Shown piece after piece: positions 44,462-54,084 of a stretch of DNA of 64,000 bases (within the stretch, counting starts at the first letter, position 1; the number at the start of each line of letters is the position of its first letter). Origin of the DNA: Rhodocytophaga rosea (GTDB lineage Bacteria > Bacteroidota > Bacteroidia > Cytophagales > 172606-1). Position numbers and translations under genes: made by a program. The notes beneath the pieces are model-generated. The model saw only the letters and a program-made list of their open reading frames with translations. It was not told the origin of the DNA and did no database searches. The stretch spans positions 8,408,501 to 8,472,500 of the forward strand of contig NZ_CP048222.1 of NCBI RefSeq assembly GCF_010119975.1, written 5' to 3'.

Positions 44462-46987
44462 TTAAGACACTTTTTTATTACTATTGGTTAAGGTAAGAGA
44501 TTCACCTTCTCCTTTGTAATCGGCAATAATCGTATCACCCTCTGTCAGCTCACCTTTCAGGATTTCTTCTGCTACCGGATCTTCCAGATATTTCTGAATC
44601 GCTCTGTTCAAAGGACGAGCACCATATTGTGGATCAAATCCTTTTTCAGATAAAAAGTCTTTGGCTTTTTCAGTAAGTTCTATTTTATAACCTAATGTAT
44701 TCAGCCTTGCGAACAATTTACCTAAAGTCAAATCAATGATCTTATGGATGTGTTCTCTTTGCAGGGAGTTAAATACAATCACATCGTCCAGACGGTTCAA
44801 AAACTCAGGTGAGAAAGCTTTCCGCAATGCATTCTGAATGGTTGATTTCATCAGGTCATCGGTGCCTTCAGATTTAGAACGGGTAGAGAAACCAATACCT
44901 GCCCCAAAATCCTTCAAATCTCTTACTCCAATGTTTGAAGTCATGATAATAATGGTATTTCTGAAATCTACCCTTCTGCCTAACCCATCTGTTAAAATAC
45001 CATCGTCCAATACCTGTAACAACAAGTTGAATACATCAGGATGCGCTTTTTCAATCTCATCCAACAATACCACACTGTAAGGCTTTCTTCTGATTTTCTC
45101 CGTTAACTGTCCACCTTCTTCATAACCTACGTATCCGGGAGGCGCTCCTACTAAGCGGGATACAGAGAATTTCTCCATATACTCACTCATATCAATGCGA
45201 ACCAAAGCATCGTCTTTATCGAAAAGATAAGTAGCAAGCACTTTAGCCAATTCCGTTTTACCTACCCCAGTTGGCCCTAAGAACACAAAGGAACCAATTG
45301 GTTTTTTCGGATCTTTCAAACCTACCCGGGTACGCTGAATAGATTTAACCAGTTTGGCAATTGCTTCATCCTGGCCAATTACTTTACCTTTCAATTCATT
45401 ACCCATTTCCAGCAATTTAATACCTTCATTCTGAGCAATACGCTTGGTTGGAATACCAGTCATCATGGCAATTACTTCAGCAATATTTTCTTCCTGCACG
45501 GTATATCTGCGCTGCTTGGTGTCTTCTTCCCAGGCATTTTTGGCTTTATCGAGTTGCTCAAGCAAACGTTTTTCCTTGTCACGCAATTGAGCCGCTTCTT
45601 CGTATTTCTGGCTTTTTACAACCTGGTTTTTCTCCTTTTTTATATTTTCAATCTGCTCTTCCAGTTTCAGAATATCATCAGGAACCGTAATATTATTAAT
45701 ATGTACCCTTGCACCAGCTTCATCCATTACATCAATGGCTTTGTCGGGCAGGAACCTGTCGCTAATATAGCGGTCAGACAACTTCACGCATGCTTCAATC
45801 GCTTCGGGCGTATAATTCACATGGTGATGATCTTCGTACTTCTCTTTGATATTAGTTAATATCTCGATTGTTTCTTCCGGAGAAGTAGCATCTACCATCA
45901 CAATCTGGAAACGTCTGGCTAAAGCGCCATCCTTCTCAATATACTGACGATACTCATCTAGTGTAGTCGCACCAATACATTGTATATCTCCACGGGCCAA
46001 TGCAGGTTTGAACATATTAGAGGCATCCAGGGAACCAGAAGCACCACCTGCACCTACAATTGTATGTAACTCATCAATAAACAGAATCACTTCTGGTGAT
46101 TTCTCCAATTCATTCATTACTGCTTTCATCCGCTCTTCAAACTGACCCCGGTATTTGGTACCGGCAACCAGAGAAGCTAAATCCAGGGTTACTACTCTTT
46201 TACCAAAAAGTACCCGAGACACTTTTTTGTGAATTATACGGAGTGCTAAACCTTCCGCAATAGCCGTTTTACCAACACCGGGCTCACCAATCAGAATAGG
46301 ATTGTTCTTTTTACGACGGCTGAGAATCTGGGCTACCCGTTCGATTTCTTTCTCCCGGCCTACGATTGGGTCGAGTTTATTTACTTCGGCCAGTTTGGTG
46401 AGATCCCTGCCAAAATTATCCAGCACCGGAGTTCTGGATTTTTCTGTTGGATTTTTGGAAGAAGACCCTTTATCACCAGAAGAACTGCTGCCAAACATAC
46501 GGGATGAATCTTCATCACTGTCGTCGGTATCCGAAGAAGCCATTGGATTATGAGAATGATATTCCAGTAACTCTTTAATCACTTCGTAATTAATGTCGAA
46601 CTTGGATAATATTTGAGTGGCTATATTATCTTCATCACGCAGGATCGACAAAAGCAAATGCTCAGTGCCAATCAGCTGGCTTTTGAAAATTTTAGCCTCC
46701 AAATATGTAATTTTCAATACTTTTTCAGACTGCCGAGTCAGAGGAATATTCGCAAGGTTTTTCACATTATTTGTAGCCGTACCTTTTGTAGCTTGCTCAA
46801 TAGAAGTTCTGAGTTCTTCCAGTGAAATACCCAGTTTCTTTAATAAGCCAACCGCTACTCCCTCTCCCTCACGTATCATGCCCAGGAGAAGATGCTCAGT
46901 ACCAATATAATCATGGCCCAAGCGCAGTGCTTCTTCCCTGCTCAGCGAAATTACCTCTTTCACTCTATTTGAGAATTTTGCTTCCAT
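44462..46987 (-). CDS. clpC: ATP-dependent Clp protease ATP-binding subunit ClpC
   Basis: The 841-residue ClpC unfolds proteins and feeds them to ClpP. It has the N-terminal repeat domain (1-150), D1 with GEPGVGKTA, a UVR-type coiled segment near 440 ([19 protein letters not shown]), D2 with GPTGVGKTE and the Walker [13 protein letters not shown], and the C-terminal domain ending [16 protein letters not shown]. It is full length. The linker at about 150-195 is rich in Ser and Asp. It is transcribed alone. Confidence 0.97.
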   Translation of the reverse strand: MEAKFSNRVKEVISLSREEALRLGHDYIGTEHLLLGMIREGEGVAVGLLKKLGISLEELRTSIEQATKGTATNNVKNLANIPLTRQSEKVLKITYLEAKIFKSQLIGTEHLLLSILRDEDNIATQILSKFDINYEVIKELLEYHSHNPMASSDTDDSDEDSSRMFGSSSSGDKGSSSKNPTEKSRTPVLDNFGRDLTKLAEVNKLDPIVGREKEIERVAQILSRRKKNNPILIGEPGVGKTAIAEGLALRIIHKKVSRVLFGKRVVTLDLASLVAGTKYRGQFEERMKAVMNELEKSPEVILFIDELHTIVGAGGASGSLDASNMFKPALARGDIQCIGATTLDEYRQYIEKDGALARRFQIVMVDATSPEETIEILTNIKEKYEDHHHVNYTPEAIEACVKLSDRYISDRFLPDKAIDVMDEAGARVHINNITVPDDILKLEEQIENIKKEKNQVVKSQKYEEAAQLRDKEKRLLEQLDKAKNAWEEDTKQRRYTVQEENIAEVIAMMTGIPTKRIAQNEGIKLLEMGNELKGKVIGQDEAIAKLVKSIQRTRVGLKDPKKPIGSFVFLGPTGVGKTELAKVLATYLFDKDDALVRIDMSEYMEKFSVSRLVGAPPGYVGYEEGGQLTEKIRRKPYSVVLLDEIEKAHPDVFNLLLQVLDDGILTDGLGRRVDFRNTIIIMTSNIGVRDLKDFGAGIGFSTRSKSEGTDDLMKSTIQNALRKAFSPEFLNRLDDVIVFNSLQREHIHKIIDLTLGKLFARLNTLGYKIELTEKAKDFLSEKGFDPQYGARPLNRAIQKYLEDPVAEEILKGELTEGDTIIADYKGEGESLTLTNSNKKVS

Positions 46988-47129
46988 ATTTGAGGAATTA
47001 TATTAAAAGAAAAGATTTATACCAACAATATTCAAATTTTAGAAATAATCAAAATTTATAAGAACAAAAACGTCTTAAAAATTTGGTTTTGTATTTTAGA
47101 TATAACGCACAAAAAAAAGAATTTGTTTG

Positions 47130-47765
47130 CTATGGTACCAAGGATTGCCGGATAATGTTTGCCGCGTATGGACCTTCACAAAATAAGACATCAATGATAC
47201 TCAGATTAGAGACAAAATTACTGCCAAAGTTTTGCATGTAAGGAACCGGATGATAAATATTCGTCTGGTTTACCTTCACCTTTGGATGAATCTTTGATCT
47301 GAGGTCATTCTGGCCCTTTTCAGCATTATTTTTGTAACCAGCTGTAAATTCTATCCTTTTATTTATTTTCAATAATGACAGACAAGCTGTCAGTAACTCA
47401 AGATTCAGGTCAAATAAAAATTCATATTTCTTTAGAAAAATTTCTTCAAAAAAACCTGCATAGTGAGTAAAATAAGCAGATTTACCATAGGCTGATGAAA
47501 TTGTACGCCAGTGATCAGTCAGCCATTTCTGTGAATAATCTATTTGTACTTCTCTAATAAGCTGCTTAGAACTTGCTTTATGTACCGGCACTGACAAAGT
47601 GGCAACTTTATTTGCCATGAGGATTTTACACCTGTTTCTGTAACTTTGTTTTTGAAAATGCTCCCATGCCTCTATATAGATTATATCATATTTTAACCAG
47701 CTAGCAAAATATTCTATACAGGGCAGATAATGCAATTCAATGACTACACTTGCCGGTGGCTCCAT
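47130..47765 (-). CDS. WbqC-like family protein
   Basis: A 211-residue protein that matches the WbqC family by HFQKQSYRNRCKILMANKVATLSVPV and NLELLTACLSLLKI. Members are found in glycan-synthesis clusters and their role is unclear; some may act on sugar nucleotides. It is cytoplasmic. It is divergent from the acyltransferase gene, with a 169-base gap that holds the promoters for both. Confidence 0.8.
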   Translation of the reverse strand: MEPPASVVIELHYLPCIEYFASWLKYDIIYIEAWEHFQKQSYRNRCKILMANKVATLSVPVHKASSKQLIREVQIDYSQKWLTDHWRTISSAYGKSAYFTHYAGFFEEIFLKKYEFLFDLNLELLTACLSLLKINKRIEFTAGYKNNAEKGQNDLRSKIHPKVKVNQTNIYHPVPYMQNFGSNFVSNLSIIDVLFCEGPYAANIIRQSLVP

Positions 47766-47934
47766 GTAATAATAAGACTAAGTGCAGGTTGTGTGGCTGA
47801 AGTTTACCTAAATAAAATATTTTTTCTGTAAAAACCAAGAGAAACATAAAAATATTCCCCCAAAACAACCATGATTTTTGTAATATTTCGCGATTTCTCC
47901 CATAATAATTTGTTAAGGATAATTTTTTCACCAT

Positions 47935-48792
47935 ATGTTTCTACTCGATACAATCTCCAGATTACCGTTCCGGGTTTTATACGTACTTTCAGATTGTATA
48001 TTTTTTATATTGTGCTATGTACTTAAATACCGTAAAAAGGTAATTTCCGAGAATCTAAAACGTTCTTTTCCAGGTAAAAATGAAGCTGAACGAAAGGCTA
48101 TACTGCAATCTTTTTACCATCATTTAGCAGATATTATTGTTGAAACCATAAAAGCATTAACTATATCCCCTGATGAGCTCATCCGTCGGGTGCATATTAT
48201 CAATGCTGAAGAACTCACAAATCACTTAAAAGTGGGACAATCTGTAATTGTAATGGCTTCTCACCAGGCGAACTGGGAATGGCTGCAACTGGTGCATGCC
48301 GCCAAACTTAATTACGCTGTTGATGCGGTATATAAGCCCTTGCATAATAATTTTTCAGAAAAACTGATGTTGACTATTCGTACCAGATTTGGCTCTTATC
48401 CCTTACCTATGTTTAAACTTCCCAGAGAAATTGTAAGCCGGAAAGAGATTACCCGTATTATTGCTATGGTAGCCGATCAGACACCAGCGCCGGAACAAGC
48501 CATCTGGCTCAATTTTTTGCACCAGGACACCCCTTTTTTTACCGGAGCTGCTAAAATTGCCAAGCGCACAGGATATCCTGTTTTATTTGCCGGGATGCGC
48601 CGGGTAAAAAGAGGCAGGTATGAAGTATATTTCTCCAAGATCACAGGCACTCCTAATTTAGAAATGAGCAATGAGGAGATTATTCAAAAATATACGCTGG
48701 AAGTAGAAAAAGCCATTATAGCCAGACCAGCAGAATGGTTATGGTCTCATAAAAGATGGAAACATAAAAGACAAGTGCAGGTTCAGGAATAA
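47935..48792 (+). CDS. Lysophospholipid / lauroyl (LpxL-type) acyltransferase
   Basis: The 285-residue protein belongs to the LpxL/HtrB family that adds a second acyl chain to lipid A or a related lipid at the inner face of the inner membrane. The catalytic H(x4)E pair is His110 and Glu115 in ASHQANWEWLQL, with a membrane helix at the N-terminus and PTPAPEQAIW-like loops in the middle. It is a single gene; no lpx cluster is visible. Confidence 0.88.
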   Translation: MFLLDTISRLPFRVLYVLSDCIFFILCYVLKYRKKVISENLKRSFPGKNEAERKAILQSFYHHLADIIVETIKALTISPDELIRRVHIINAEELTNHLKVGQSVIVMASHQANWEWLQLVHAAKLNYAVDAVYKPLHNNFSEKLMLTIRTRFGSYPLPMFKLPREIVSRKEITRIIAMVADQTPAPEQAIWLNFLHQDTPFFTGAAKIAKRTGYPVLFAGMRRVKRGRYEVYFSKITGTPNLEMSNEEIIQKYTLEVEKAIIARPAEWLWSHKRWKHKRQVQVQE

Positions 48793-48829
48793 ATTACTTA
48801 CTTAATTTGATTAAGTACAGGCTGAATGT

Positions 48830-49456
48830 TTATATATATTGCTCAATTTCGCCTAATCCTTGCCTGATTACTTCAAAACCATCCTGGGTGCAATCTACTA
48901 CTGTTGATGCTACGTTATTTCCATATCCTCCATCAATCACAAAATCCACTTTGTTTTTAAACTTCTCATAAATCAACTCCGGATCGGTTGAATATTCAAT
49001 TACTTCATCCTCGTCTTTGATGGAAGTAGTAATAATTGGATTACCCAGTTCTTTTACAATGGTACGAGGAATGGAATTATCCGGAATCCTTATTCCTACC
49101 GTTTTTTTAGGCGTATTCAGAATCCTGGGAACATTATGGCTCGAAGGAAGAATAAAGGTGAACGGTCCGGGTAATGCTTTTTTCATTACCTTAAATGCAG
49201 CGGTATTTACATTCGCATATTCTGAAATGTGGCTTAAGTCATAACAGATAAAAGAAAGATCAATTTTACCTGGTTTAATTCCTTTAATCTGACATACGCG
49301 TTCTACAGCTTTCTGATTATGTATATCACATCCTAATCCATATACTGTATCGGTAGGATAAATAACCACTCCCCCATCTTTAAGGGCCTGAACAACCTGT
49401 AAAATTTTTTTCAGTTCCAGATTTTGTGGATATAATTTTAGTAAAGTGGCTGACAT
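48830..49456 (-). CDS. YrdC/Sua5-type threonylcarbamoyl-AMP synthase family protein
   Basis: A 208-residue YrdC-domain protein: [39 protein letters not shown] and [11 protein letters not shown]. The family makes threonylcarbamoyl-AMP for the t6A base of tRNA. Its KxxxPGK and FICYDLS pattern is closer to the YciO branch than to TsaC, so it may not be the main t6A enzyme. Cytoplasmic and complete. Confidence 0.85.
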   Translation of the reverse strand: MSATLLKLYPQNLELKKILQVVQALKDGGVVIYPTDTVYGLGCDIHNQKAVERVCQIKGIKPGKIDLSFICYDLSHISEYANVNTAAFKVMKKALPGPFTFILPSSHNVPRILNTPKKTVGIRIPDNSIPRTIVKELGNPIITTSIKDEDEVIEYSTDPELIYEKFKNKVDFVIDGGYGNNVASTVVDCTQDGFEVIRQGLGEIEQYI

Positions 49457-49714
49457 ACGTCTATTTGTAATTTAGGTTGGCTTATGAAATTTAATCGCTT
49501 AAACGTATAAAAATAAAATAGGATTAAGTTGATGTATCAGTGCGAAATTAATGTTACCCTCCTCACCTACGAAAAAATCAATGAAAGTCAACAAAACAAT
49601 TTTCTATCTTAGTAGCTTACCCTTATATTTTGTTGTAAGTTTTGCCAAAGATGAACCCTGTTTCGCATCTTAATTCCGTATCAATATCTCAAACAAATTA
49701 GTAATTTTGCATCT

Positions 49715-50752
49715 ATGTTCAAATCTAAAAAGCTTGTTGCCGGTATTATAATTTTTGTATCTGTTATGCTGGCTACACTCTCCTTTTACTTTTATCAGGT
49801 GGCCAAAGCCCCCAATCTTCAGGTAGATAAAGAAGACCGTTATCTGCTTATTCCGACCGGTGCCACTTATCAAACAGTAATCGATTCGCTCAAAAGCAGC
49901 AAAATACTTCATGATGAGTTGTCTTTCAGTTTCCTTGCCAAGTTGCTCGATTACCAGGAAGCTGTAAAACCAGGCAAGTATCTGATTAAGAAAAATATGG
50001 GTAACCGGGAGGCTTTGCAGATGTTAAGGGCAGGCCGGCAAACTCCTGTCAAATTAACCTTTAATAATATCCGGCTTAAAAATGAACTGGCTTTTAAATT
50101 GTGCCGATATCTGGAAGCTGATTCCCTGCAATTTAAAGCCCTGCTCAACACTACACCGGTCGTTACTCAATATGGTTTTGATACAACCACGATCATGTGT
50201 ATGTTCTTACCAAACACCTATGAGTTTTTCTGGAATACCTCTGCTCAGCAACTACTGGACAGGATGAACCGGGAATATACCAAATTCTGGACGGAAGAAC
50301 GCAAACAAAAAGCGGCTTCTATTAATTTTACCCCTATTCAGGTGTCTATTCTGGCCTCTATCGTAGAAGCAGAACAAGCCCGTAAAAACGATGAAAAGCC
50401 AAGAGTAGCTGGTTTATATATTAACCGCCTGAAAGAAAATATGCCTTTACAGGCAGATCCCACACTGGTTTTTGCGTTGAAAAATTTTTCACTGAAACGG
50501 ATTTTAAAAGGTCATATGCAATTAGAATCCCCCTATAACACGTATAAATATACCGGCTTACCTCCCGGACCAATTAACCTGCCGACACTTGCTTCAATTA
50601 ATGCTGTTCTTAATTATGAAAAGCATGATTATTTATATATGTGTGCCAAAGAAGATTTCTCTGGCTATCACAACTTTGCTGACAATTTTGAAGACCATTT
50701 GAAAAATGCCCGTCTGTATCAAAAAGCTTTAAATGCCGCCAATATCAGGTAA
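49715..50752 (+). CDS. mltG: Endolytic murein transglycosylase MltG
   Basis: MltG cuts nascent peptidoglycan strands at the inner membrane and sets glycan chain length. The 345-residue protein has an N-terminal membrane helix (6-26), a LysM-like subdomain, and the catalytic domain with Glu218 in SIVEAEQARKNDE, the residue number known for the E. coli enzyme. The end (LPPGPINLPTLASINAVLNYEKHDYLYMC) is typical. A thioesterase and YihY gene follow within 100 bases, so the three look like one operon. Confidence 0.95.
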   Translation: MFKSKKLVAGIIIFVSVMLATLSFYFYQVAKAPNLQVDKEDRYLLIPTGATYQTVIDSLKSSKILHDELSFSFLAKLLDYQEAVKPGKYLIKKNMGNREALQMLRAGRQTPVKLTFNNIRLKNELAFKLCRYLEADSLQFKALLNTTPVVTQYGFDTTTIMCMFLPNTYEFFWNTSAQQLLDRMNREYTKFWTEERKQKAASINFTPIQVSILASIVEAEQARKNDEKPRVAGLYINRLKENMPLQADPTLVFALKNFSLKRILKGHMQLESPYNTYKYTGLPPGPINLPTLASINAVLNYEKHDYLYMCAKEDFSGYHNFADNFEDHLKNARLYQKALNAANIR

Positions 50753-50816
50753 GAAACGCCTTCTGACAATCATGCTTTATCATTCATAATTTATAAATCG
50801 TAAATTGTAAGAATTT

Positions 50817-51224
50817 ATGTATTCACATGCGGTGCAAATTAGGGTATGTTATGCCGATACCGATCAGATGGGATACGTTTATTATGGAAACTATGCCAGG
50901 TATTATGAAATTGCCAGGGTAGAATCTCTGCGGAATCTGGGTTTTAGTTACAAAGAACTGGAAGCTTCAGGAATTATGATGCCAGTCTATGAAAACTACT
51001 CAAAATATTTGCAACCAGCCAGGTACGACGACCTGTTGACAGTAAAAGTATATGTAAAAACGGTTCCAAAAGTGAGGATGGTTTTTGAATATGAGATTTA
51101 CAATGAGAACAATACCTTACTGAATACAGGCGTTACCACTCTGGTATTCATTAACCAGAAAACACAAAAGCCTTGTGCCGTTCCACAAAGGCTTTCCCGT
51201 GAATTGGAGCCTTTCTTTTCCTGA
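50817..51224 (+). CDS. Acyl-CoA thioesterase, YbgC-like hot-dog protein
   Basis: A 135-residue hot-dog thioesterase with the YbgC/4HBT motif CYADTDQMGYVYYGNYARYYE (Asp16 the likely catalytic residue). It hydrolyses acyl-CoA of unknown chain length. It sits between mltG and yihY, 65 bases after mltG and 6 bases before yihY. Confidence 0.9.
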   Translation: MYSHAVQIRVCYADTDQMGYVYYGNYARYYEIARVESLRNLGFSYKELEASGIMMPVYENYSKYLQPARYDDLLTVKVYVKTVPKVRMVFEYEIYNENNTLLNTGVTTLVFINQKTQKPCAVPQRLSRELEPFFS

Positions 51225-51230
51225 TACAAT

Positions 51231-52193
51231 ATGCGCCAGCGGATAGAGAAAACCATTTTTCAGTCAGCCATATACCGGAAGCTGAAACACCGCTCTGATA
51301 CTACCTATCTGTGGAATAAAAAAATCTCTTTATCGTCTGTTCTACAAATTTTGCTGCGGAAGATTCAAAAAGACGAACTCGATTCCCGTGCCAATGCAGT
51401 AGCCTTTAATTTGACGCTATCTGTTTTTCCGGCCATTATATTTTTGTTTACTCTCATTCCTTATATTCCCATACATGATCTAGACAAGCAAATTATGGAA
51501 TTTCTGGGACAAGTACTTCCCAGAGGAATTTATGAGGAGGCAGCCGAAACCATTTTAGATATTGTAAGCCGTCCCAGAGCCAATCTGCTTTCTTTAGGTT
51601 TTATTCTTACTTTATATGTTGCTACCAATGGCATGATTGCGTTAATGGATGCCTTTAACCGCAGTTACAGAACCGGAGAAGGAAGAGGGTTTCTTAAAAA
51701 AAGGTTAATTGCAGCGGCTCTCACGTTTATCATTGCCATTGTATTGATTATTGCCATTGTGATTCTGATTTCTGGTAATATTATCCTGAACTGGCTGCTG
51801 GAGCACAAACTATTAACTGATGCCCTGACCTATTATTCTATTTCTTTTCTCCAGTATTTTGTCGTCTTTTTCGTTTTTTTTGTAGCTATTTCTTGCATTT
51901 ACTACCTGGCTCCAACTATTACAAGGAGGTGGCAATTCTTCTCAATTGGCTCTATAATCGCAGCCATTCTATGTATTTTAGTCACTCACTTATTTTCCTT
52001 TTATATCAATAATTTCGCTTCCTACAACCGTTTGTATGGTTCCATTGGAACGCTCATCGGACTTATGCTTTGGTTCTATTTACTTTCTTTAATTCTGATT
52101 TTAGGATTTGAAATCAACGCGAGTATTGATGAGGCTCGCCAGGCCACTATCGCCGAATCGCTAGATACAACTCCAGGCACACTTCCCAGATAA
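51231..52193 (+). CDS. YihY/BrkB family inner-membrane protein
   Basis: The 320-residue protein has about six membrane helices and the family segments SRANAVAFNLTLSVFPAIIFLFTL, LYGSIGTLIGLMLWFYL and SLILILGFEINASIDEARQ. It was once called ribonuclease BN, but that was a mis-assignment; the role is unclear. It starts 6 bases after the thioesterase stop, which points to one operon with mltG. Confidence 0.9.
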   Translation: MRQRIEKTIFQSAIYRKLKHRSDTTYLWNKKISLSSVLQILLRKIQKDELDSRANAVAFNLTLSVFPAIIFLFTLIPYIPIHDLDKQIMEFLGQVLPRGIYEEAAETILDIVSRPRANLLSLGFILTLYVATNGMIALMDAFNRSYRTGEGRGFLKKRLIAAALTFIIAIVLIIAIVILISGNIILNWLLEHKLLTDALTYYSISFLQYFVVFFVFFVAISCIYYLAPTITRRWQFFSIGSIIAAILCILVTHLFSFYINNFASYNRLYGSIGTLIGLMLWFYLLSLILILGFEINASIDEARQATIAESLDTTPGTLPR

Positions 52194-52254
52194 GAATATA
52201 TGTGCTTTTCATTTTTGAATTTGTAAAAACAACTTAAAATTTCAATTCAATTAG

Positions 52255-52285
52255 TTGAAAATATCAACACATACTTATACCTTTG
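52255..52285 (+). promoter_or_regulatory. Promoter of tRNA-Ser
   Basis: TTG at 52255-52257, 20 bases, then TACCTTTG at 52278-52285, an exact TAnnTTTG. Transcription should start about 8 bases before the tRNA. Confidence 0.7.
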
Positions 52286-52298
52286 TGACCTTCAATTT

Positions 52299-52383
52299 AG
52301 AGGGATGGCAGAGCGGTCTAATGCGGCGGTCTTGAAAACCGTTGACTGTAACAGGTCCGGGGGTTCGAATCCCTCTCCCTCTG
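52299..52383 (+). tRNA. tRNA-Ser(UGA)
   Basis: The 7-bp acceptor stem pairs 52299-52305 with 52376-52382, and G at 52383 is the discriminator base. The anticodon loop CTTGAAA has the anticodon TGA (UGA), so it reads UCN Ser codons. A long variable arm (GACTGTAACAGGTC region) fits a class II tRNA, and the T-loop is TTCGAAT. The genome does not encode CCA. The tRNA is the left end of an accessory region. Confidence 0.95.
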
Positions 52384-52405
52384 CAGGATTCTTTCTAACT
52401 CTTTC

Positions 52406-52439
52406 AAAACCCTTCTAGTTTCTTTGCTAGAGGGGTTTT
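52406..52439 (+). terminator. Terminator of tRNA-Ser
   Basis: A 13-bp stem with one mismatch (52406-52418 with 52427-52439) whose right arm ends in TTTT, 22 bases after the tRNA. Confidence 0.65.
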
Positions 52440-52480
52440 CGCTTTCTAGCCCCTTCCTTTTGTTTCACCTAGGTTTCACC

Positions 52481-52565
52481 ATGGCAAAAGACAAAATATC
52501 TACTATTCCTTATCTGCATCCTACTAAAATTAAAGTTGGTAAGAACCAAGTTATTTTTCGACTTA
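52481..52565 (+). pseudogene. Truncated N-terminus of a probable integrase
   Basis: ATG at 52481 starts MAKDKISTIPYLHPTKIKVGK and continues NQVIFRLRS for about 28 codons until the IS boundary at 52566. The style (K-x-G-K-N-Q-V-I-F-R-L-R) resembles the arm-binding N-terminus of tyrosine integrases of Bacteroidota, and the position right behind a tRNA gene fits. The rest is not found on the other side of the IS. Confidence 0.4.
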
Positions 52566-53489
52566 GATCATGTTTAAATTTTGAGAATTGATAAAAAACG
52601 GGCCAGTTGCGTAAGCTAAAAGTAACCAAATTTCAAAATCTTATGCAAACTCAATATGAGAGATTGACTGACCCGCAATGGGAAGTTATTAAAGATTGCC
52701 TATCCAACGTAAACGAAAATATGATTTGAGAGCGATTGTAGAGGCTATTCTATGGTATCTACGCATCGGCAGCCAATGGAGAAATCTGCCTGAGGGTTTT
52801 CCTAAGTGGGAAAGTGTATATTATCAGACCTGATACGTTGAACATCTTCGGCTCCATTTTAGGAAATGGCACAAGGATGGCACTTTGGAAAAACTCAATT
52901 GGGGCTTGAATAAATTAGAACGCAAAAGAGTAGGAAAACAAGAGACACCCAGTATGGTTATCATTGATTCTCAATCAATTAAAACAGCTCCTTTCATCTC
53001 TGAAAACAAGGGTATGTACCCCAATGGAATGGTCAGCTCCTATGGTAACAAAAAAGTCAATGGCAGAAAAAGGCATATCCTGACAGACACTTTAGGCTTA
53101 GTATAGTCAGTGGTAGTACATGCAGCCAATCTTACTGATGGAGTCATGGCAGAGAAGATAGTAGAACCCCTGCAAGGCTATTTACACCGGATGCAAAAGA
53201 TTTTAGCAGATCAGGCTTACAAACAAGTCTTCACCGATTGGGTCTATGAGAATATATTAGGGGTAGAAGTAGAAATTTCTTCTCCTCCTGCTTGTTCACA
53301 AGGATTTGTCCCTGTCAAATGGAGATGGATAGGAGAACGTACTTTCGCCACCTTTAATTTTGCTAGAAGATTGGATAAAGATCATGAAAAAACCACAGAT
53401 AGTTCCCAGGCTTGGATTCTTTGGCAGAATTGCCAGTTAACTCTGAATCGTTTTACTTGATTTGCCTAATTTTATTTTTAAACATGATC
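52566..53489 (+). mobile_element. IS5-family insertion sequence (decayed, 924 bp)
   Basis: Inverted ends start GATCATGTTTAAA on both sides (52566 onward and, reversed, up to 53489), flanked by a TA on each side that could be the target duplication of the IS427 group. The symmetry continues about 5 bases beyond the TA, so the true ends could be slightly further out. The element cuts the integrase-like frame and carries one broken transposase gene. Confidence 0.75.
52643..53460 (+). pseudogene. IS5-family transposase, broken
   Basis: Parts of a DDE transposase are clear: MQTQYERLTDPQWEVIKD at the start, YLRIGSQWRNLPEGFP, MVIIDSQSIKT (catalytic Asp), ILADQAYK (second Asp) and RTFATFNFARRLDKDHEKT (catalytic Glu). 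A frameshift lies near 52700, a TGA stop occurs in frame at about 52830 and a TAG near 53104. Nothing complete can be made. It is not a programmed slip alone, since two stops are also present. Confidence 0.85.
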
Positions 53490-53502
53490 TAAGTAAAGCT
53501 TT

Positions 53503-53564
53503 GGATAAATGGGCCTATGATAACAAAGTCTCTTTAGACTTTGTTATCATAGGCCCATTTATCC
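53503..53564. repeat. Perfect 29-bp inverted repeat (palindrome)
   Basis: Arms 53503-53531 and 53536-53564 are exactly complementary with a 4-base loop. The flanks are also related, with AGCT on both outer sides at slightly different distances. It starts 13 bases after the right IS end. There is no T-run, so it is not an ordinary terminator. It may be a site left by integration or a fold-back of local DNA. Confidence 0.75.
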
Positions 53565-53669
53565 ATTTTTTAGCTCTGTCCTGATTTTGGGAAGACCTCA
53601 TCATAAAAACTCTATCTTAATACTGTTTTAGAATGAGAGGCCGACAATCACTTACTATGGGCGGCCATC

Positions 53670-53876
53670 ATGAGAAACAAAAAAAGCCTATTAAGTAATA
53701 TACTACATACAATACCTGATAATCTGCTTAAAATTAGATTCATCGCACATAACAGGAAAATTTATTCCTGTTGTGGGTGGGTAATTCCAGACACCATATG
53801 GTCAGAATTATTTGGCAAGAAAAGTGTAACTATGATAATGTGCAGTATATATTTATTAAAAGAGGTATCTGATTGA
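53670..53876 (+). CDS. Doubtful small hypothetical protein
   Basis: A 68-residue frame beginning MRNKKSLLSNILHTIPDN and including YSCCGWVIPDTIWSELFGKK. No family, signal or clear motif is recognised. It lies in the poorly coding accessory stretch between the palindrome and the PUL, where such frames may arise by chance. Confidence 0.25.
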   Translation: MRNKKSLLSNILHTIPDNLLKIRFIAHNRKIYSCCGWVIPDTIWSELFGKKSVTMIMCSIYLLKEVSD

Positions 53877-54084
53877 TATGTAAATTGAATCTACTCCTTA
53901 TGGGAATGATGCCTGAAAGATGTTGGTTTCTACATTTTTGATTTTCACTTCTTAGTCTCCGGAGCCACAAAGTACAACTGAGAAAATACGATAATACTGG
54001 CGCCTGTCCACAATCTGTTGATTGGATACCTCATTATTTTGTATGAACAATAATTCAAGATTTACGCTTCAGCATACTTTATAC
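53877..54084. other. Gene-free end of the tRNA-Ser accessory stretch
   Basis: No reading frame, repeat or hairpin stands out. I see no second copy of the tRNA 3' end that would mark the far attachment site. Confidence 0.4.

Noticed and set aside
48830-49456. Firm assignment as tsaC
   Set aside because: The active-site pattern is closer to the YciO branch and no tsa partner genes are near, so a gene symbol was not given.
51231-52193. Ribonuclease BN as function of the YihY protein
   Set aside because: The name was a historical mis-assignment; the sequence is a multi-helix membrane protein without nuclease motifs.
52643-53460. A working IS5 transposase made by programmed frameshifting
   Set aside because: Besides the frame change, two in-frame stop codons interrupt the sequence, so it is a pseudogene.
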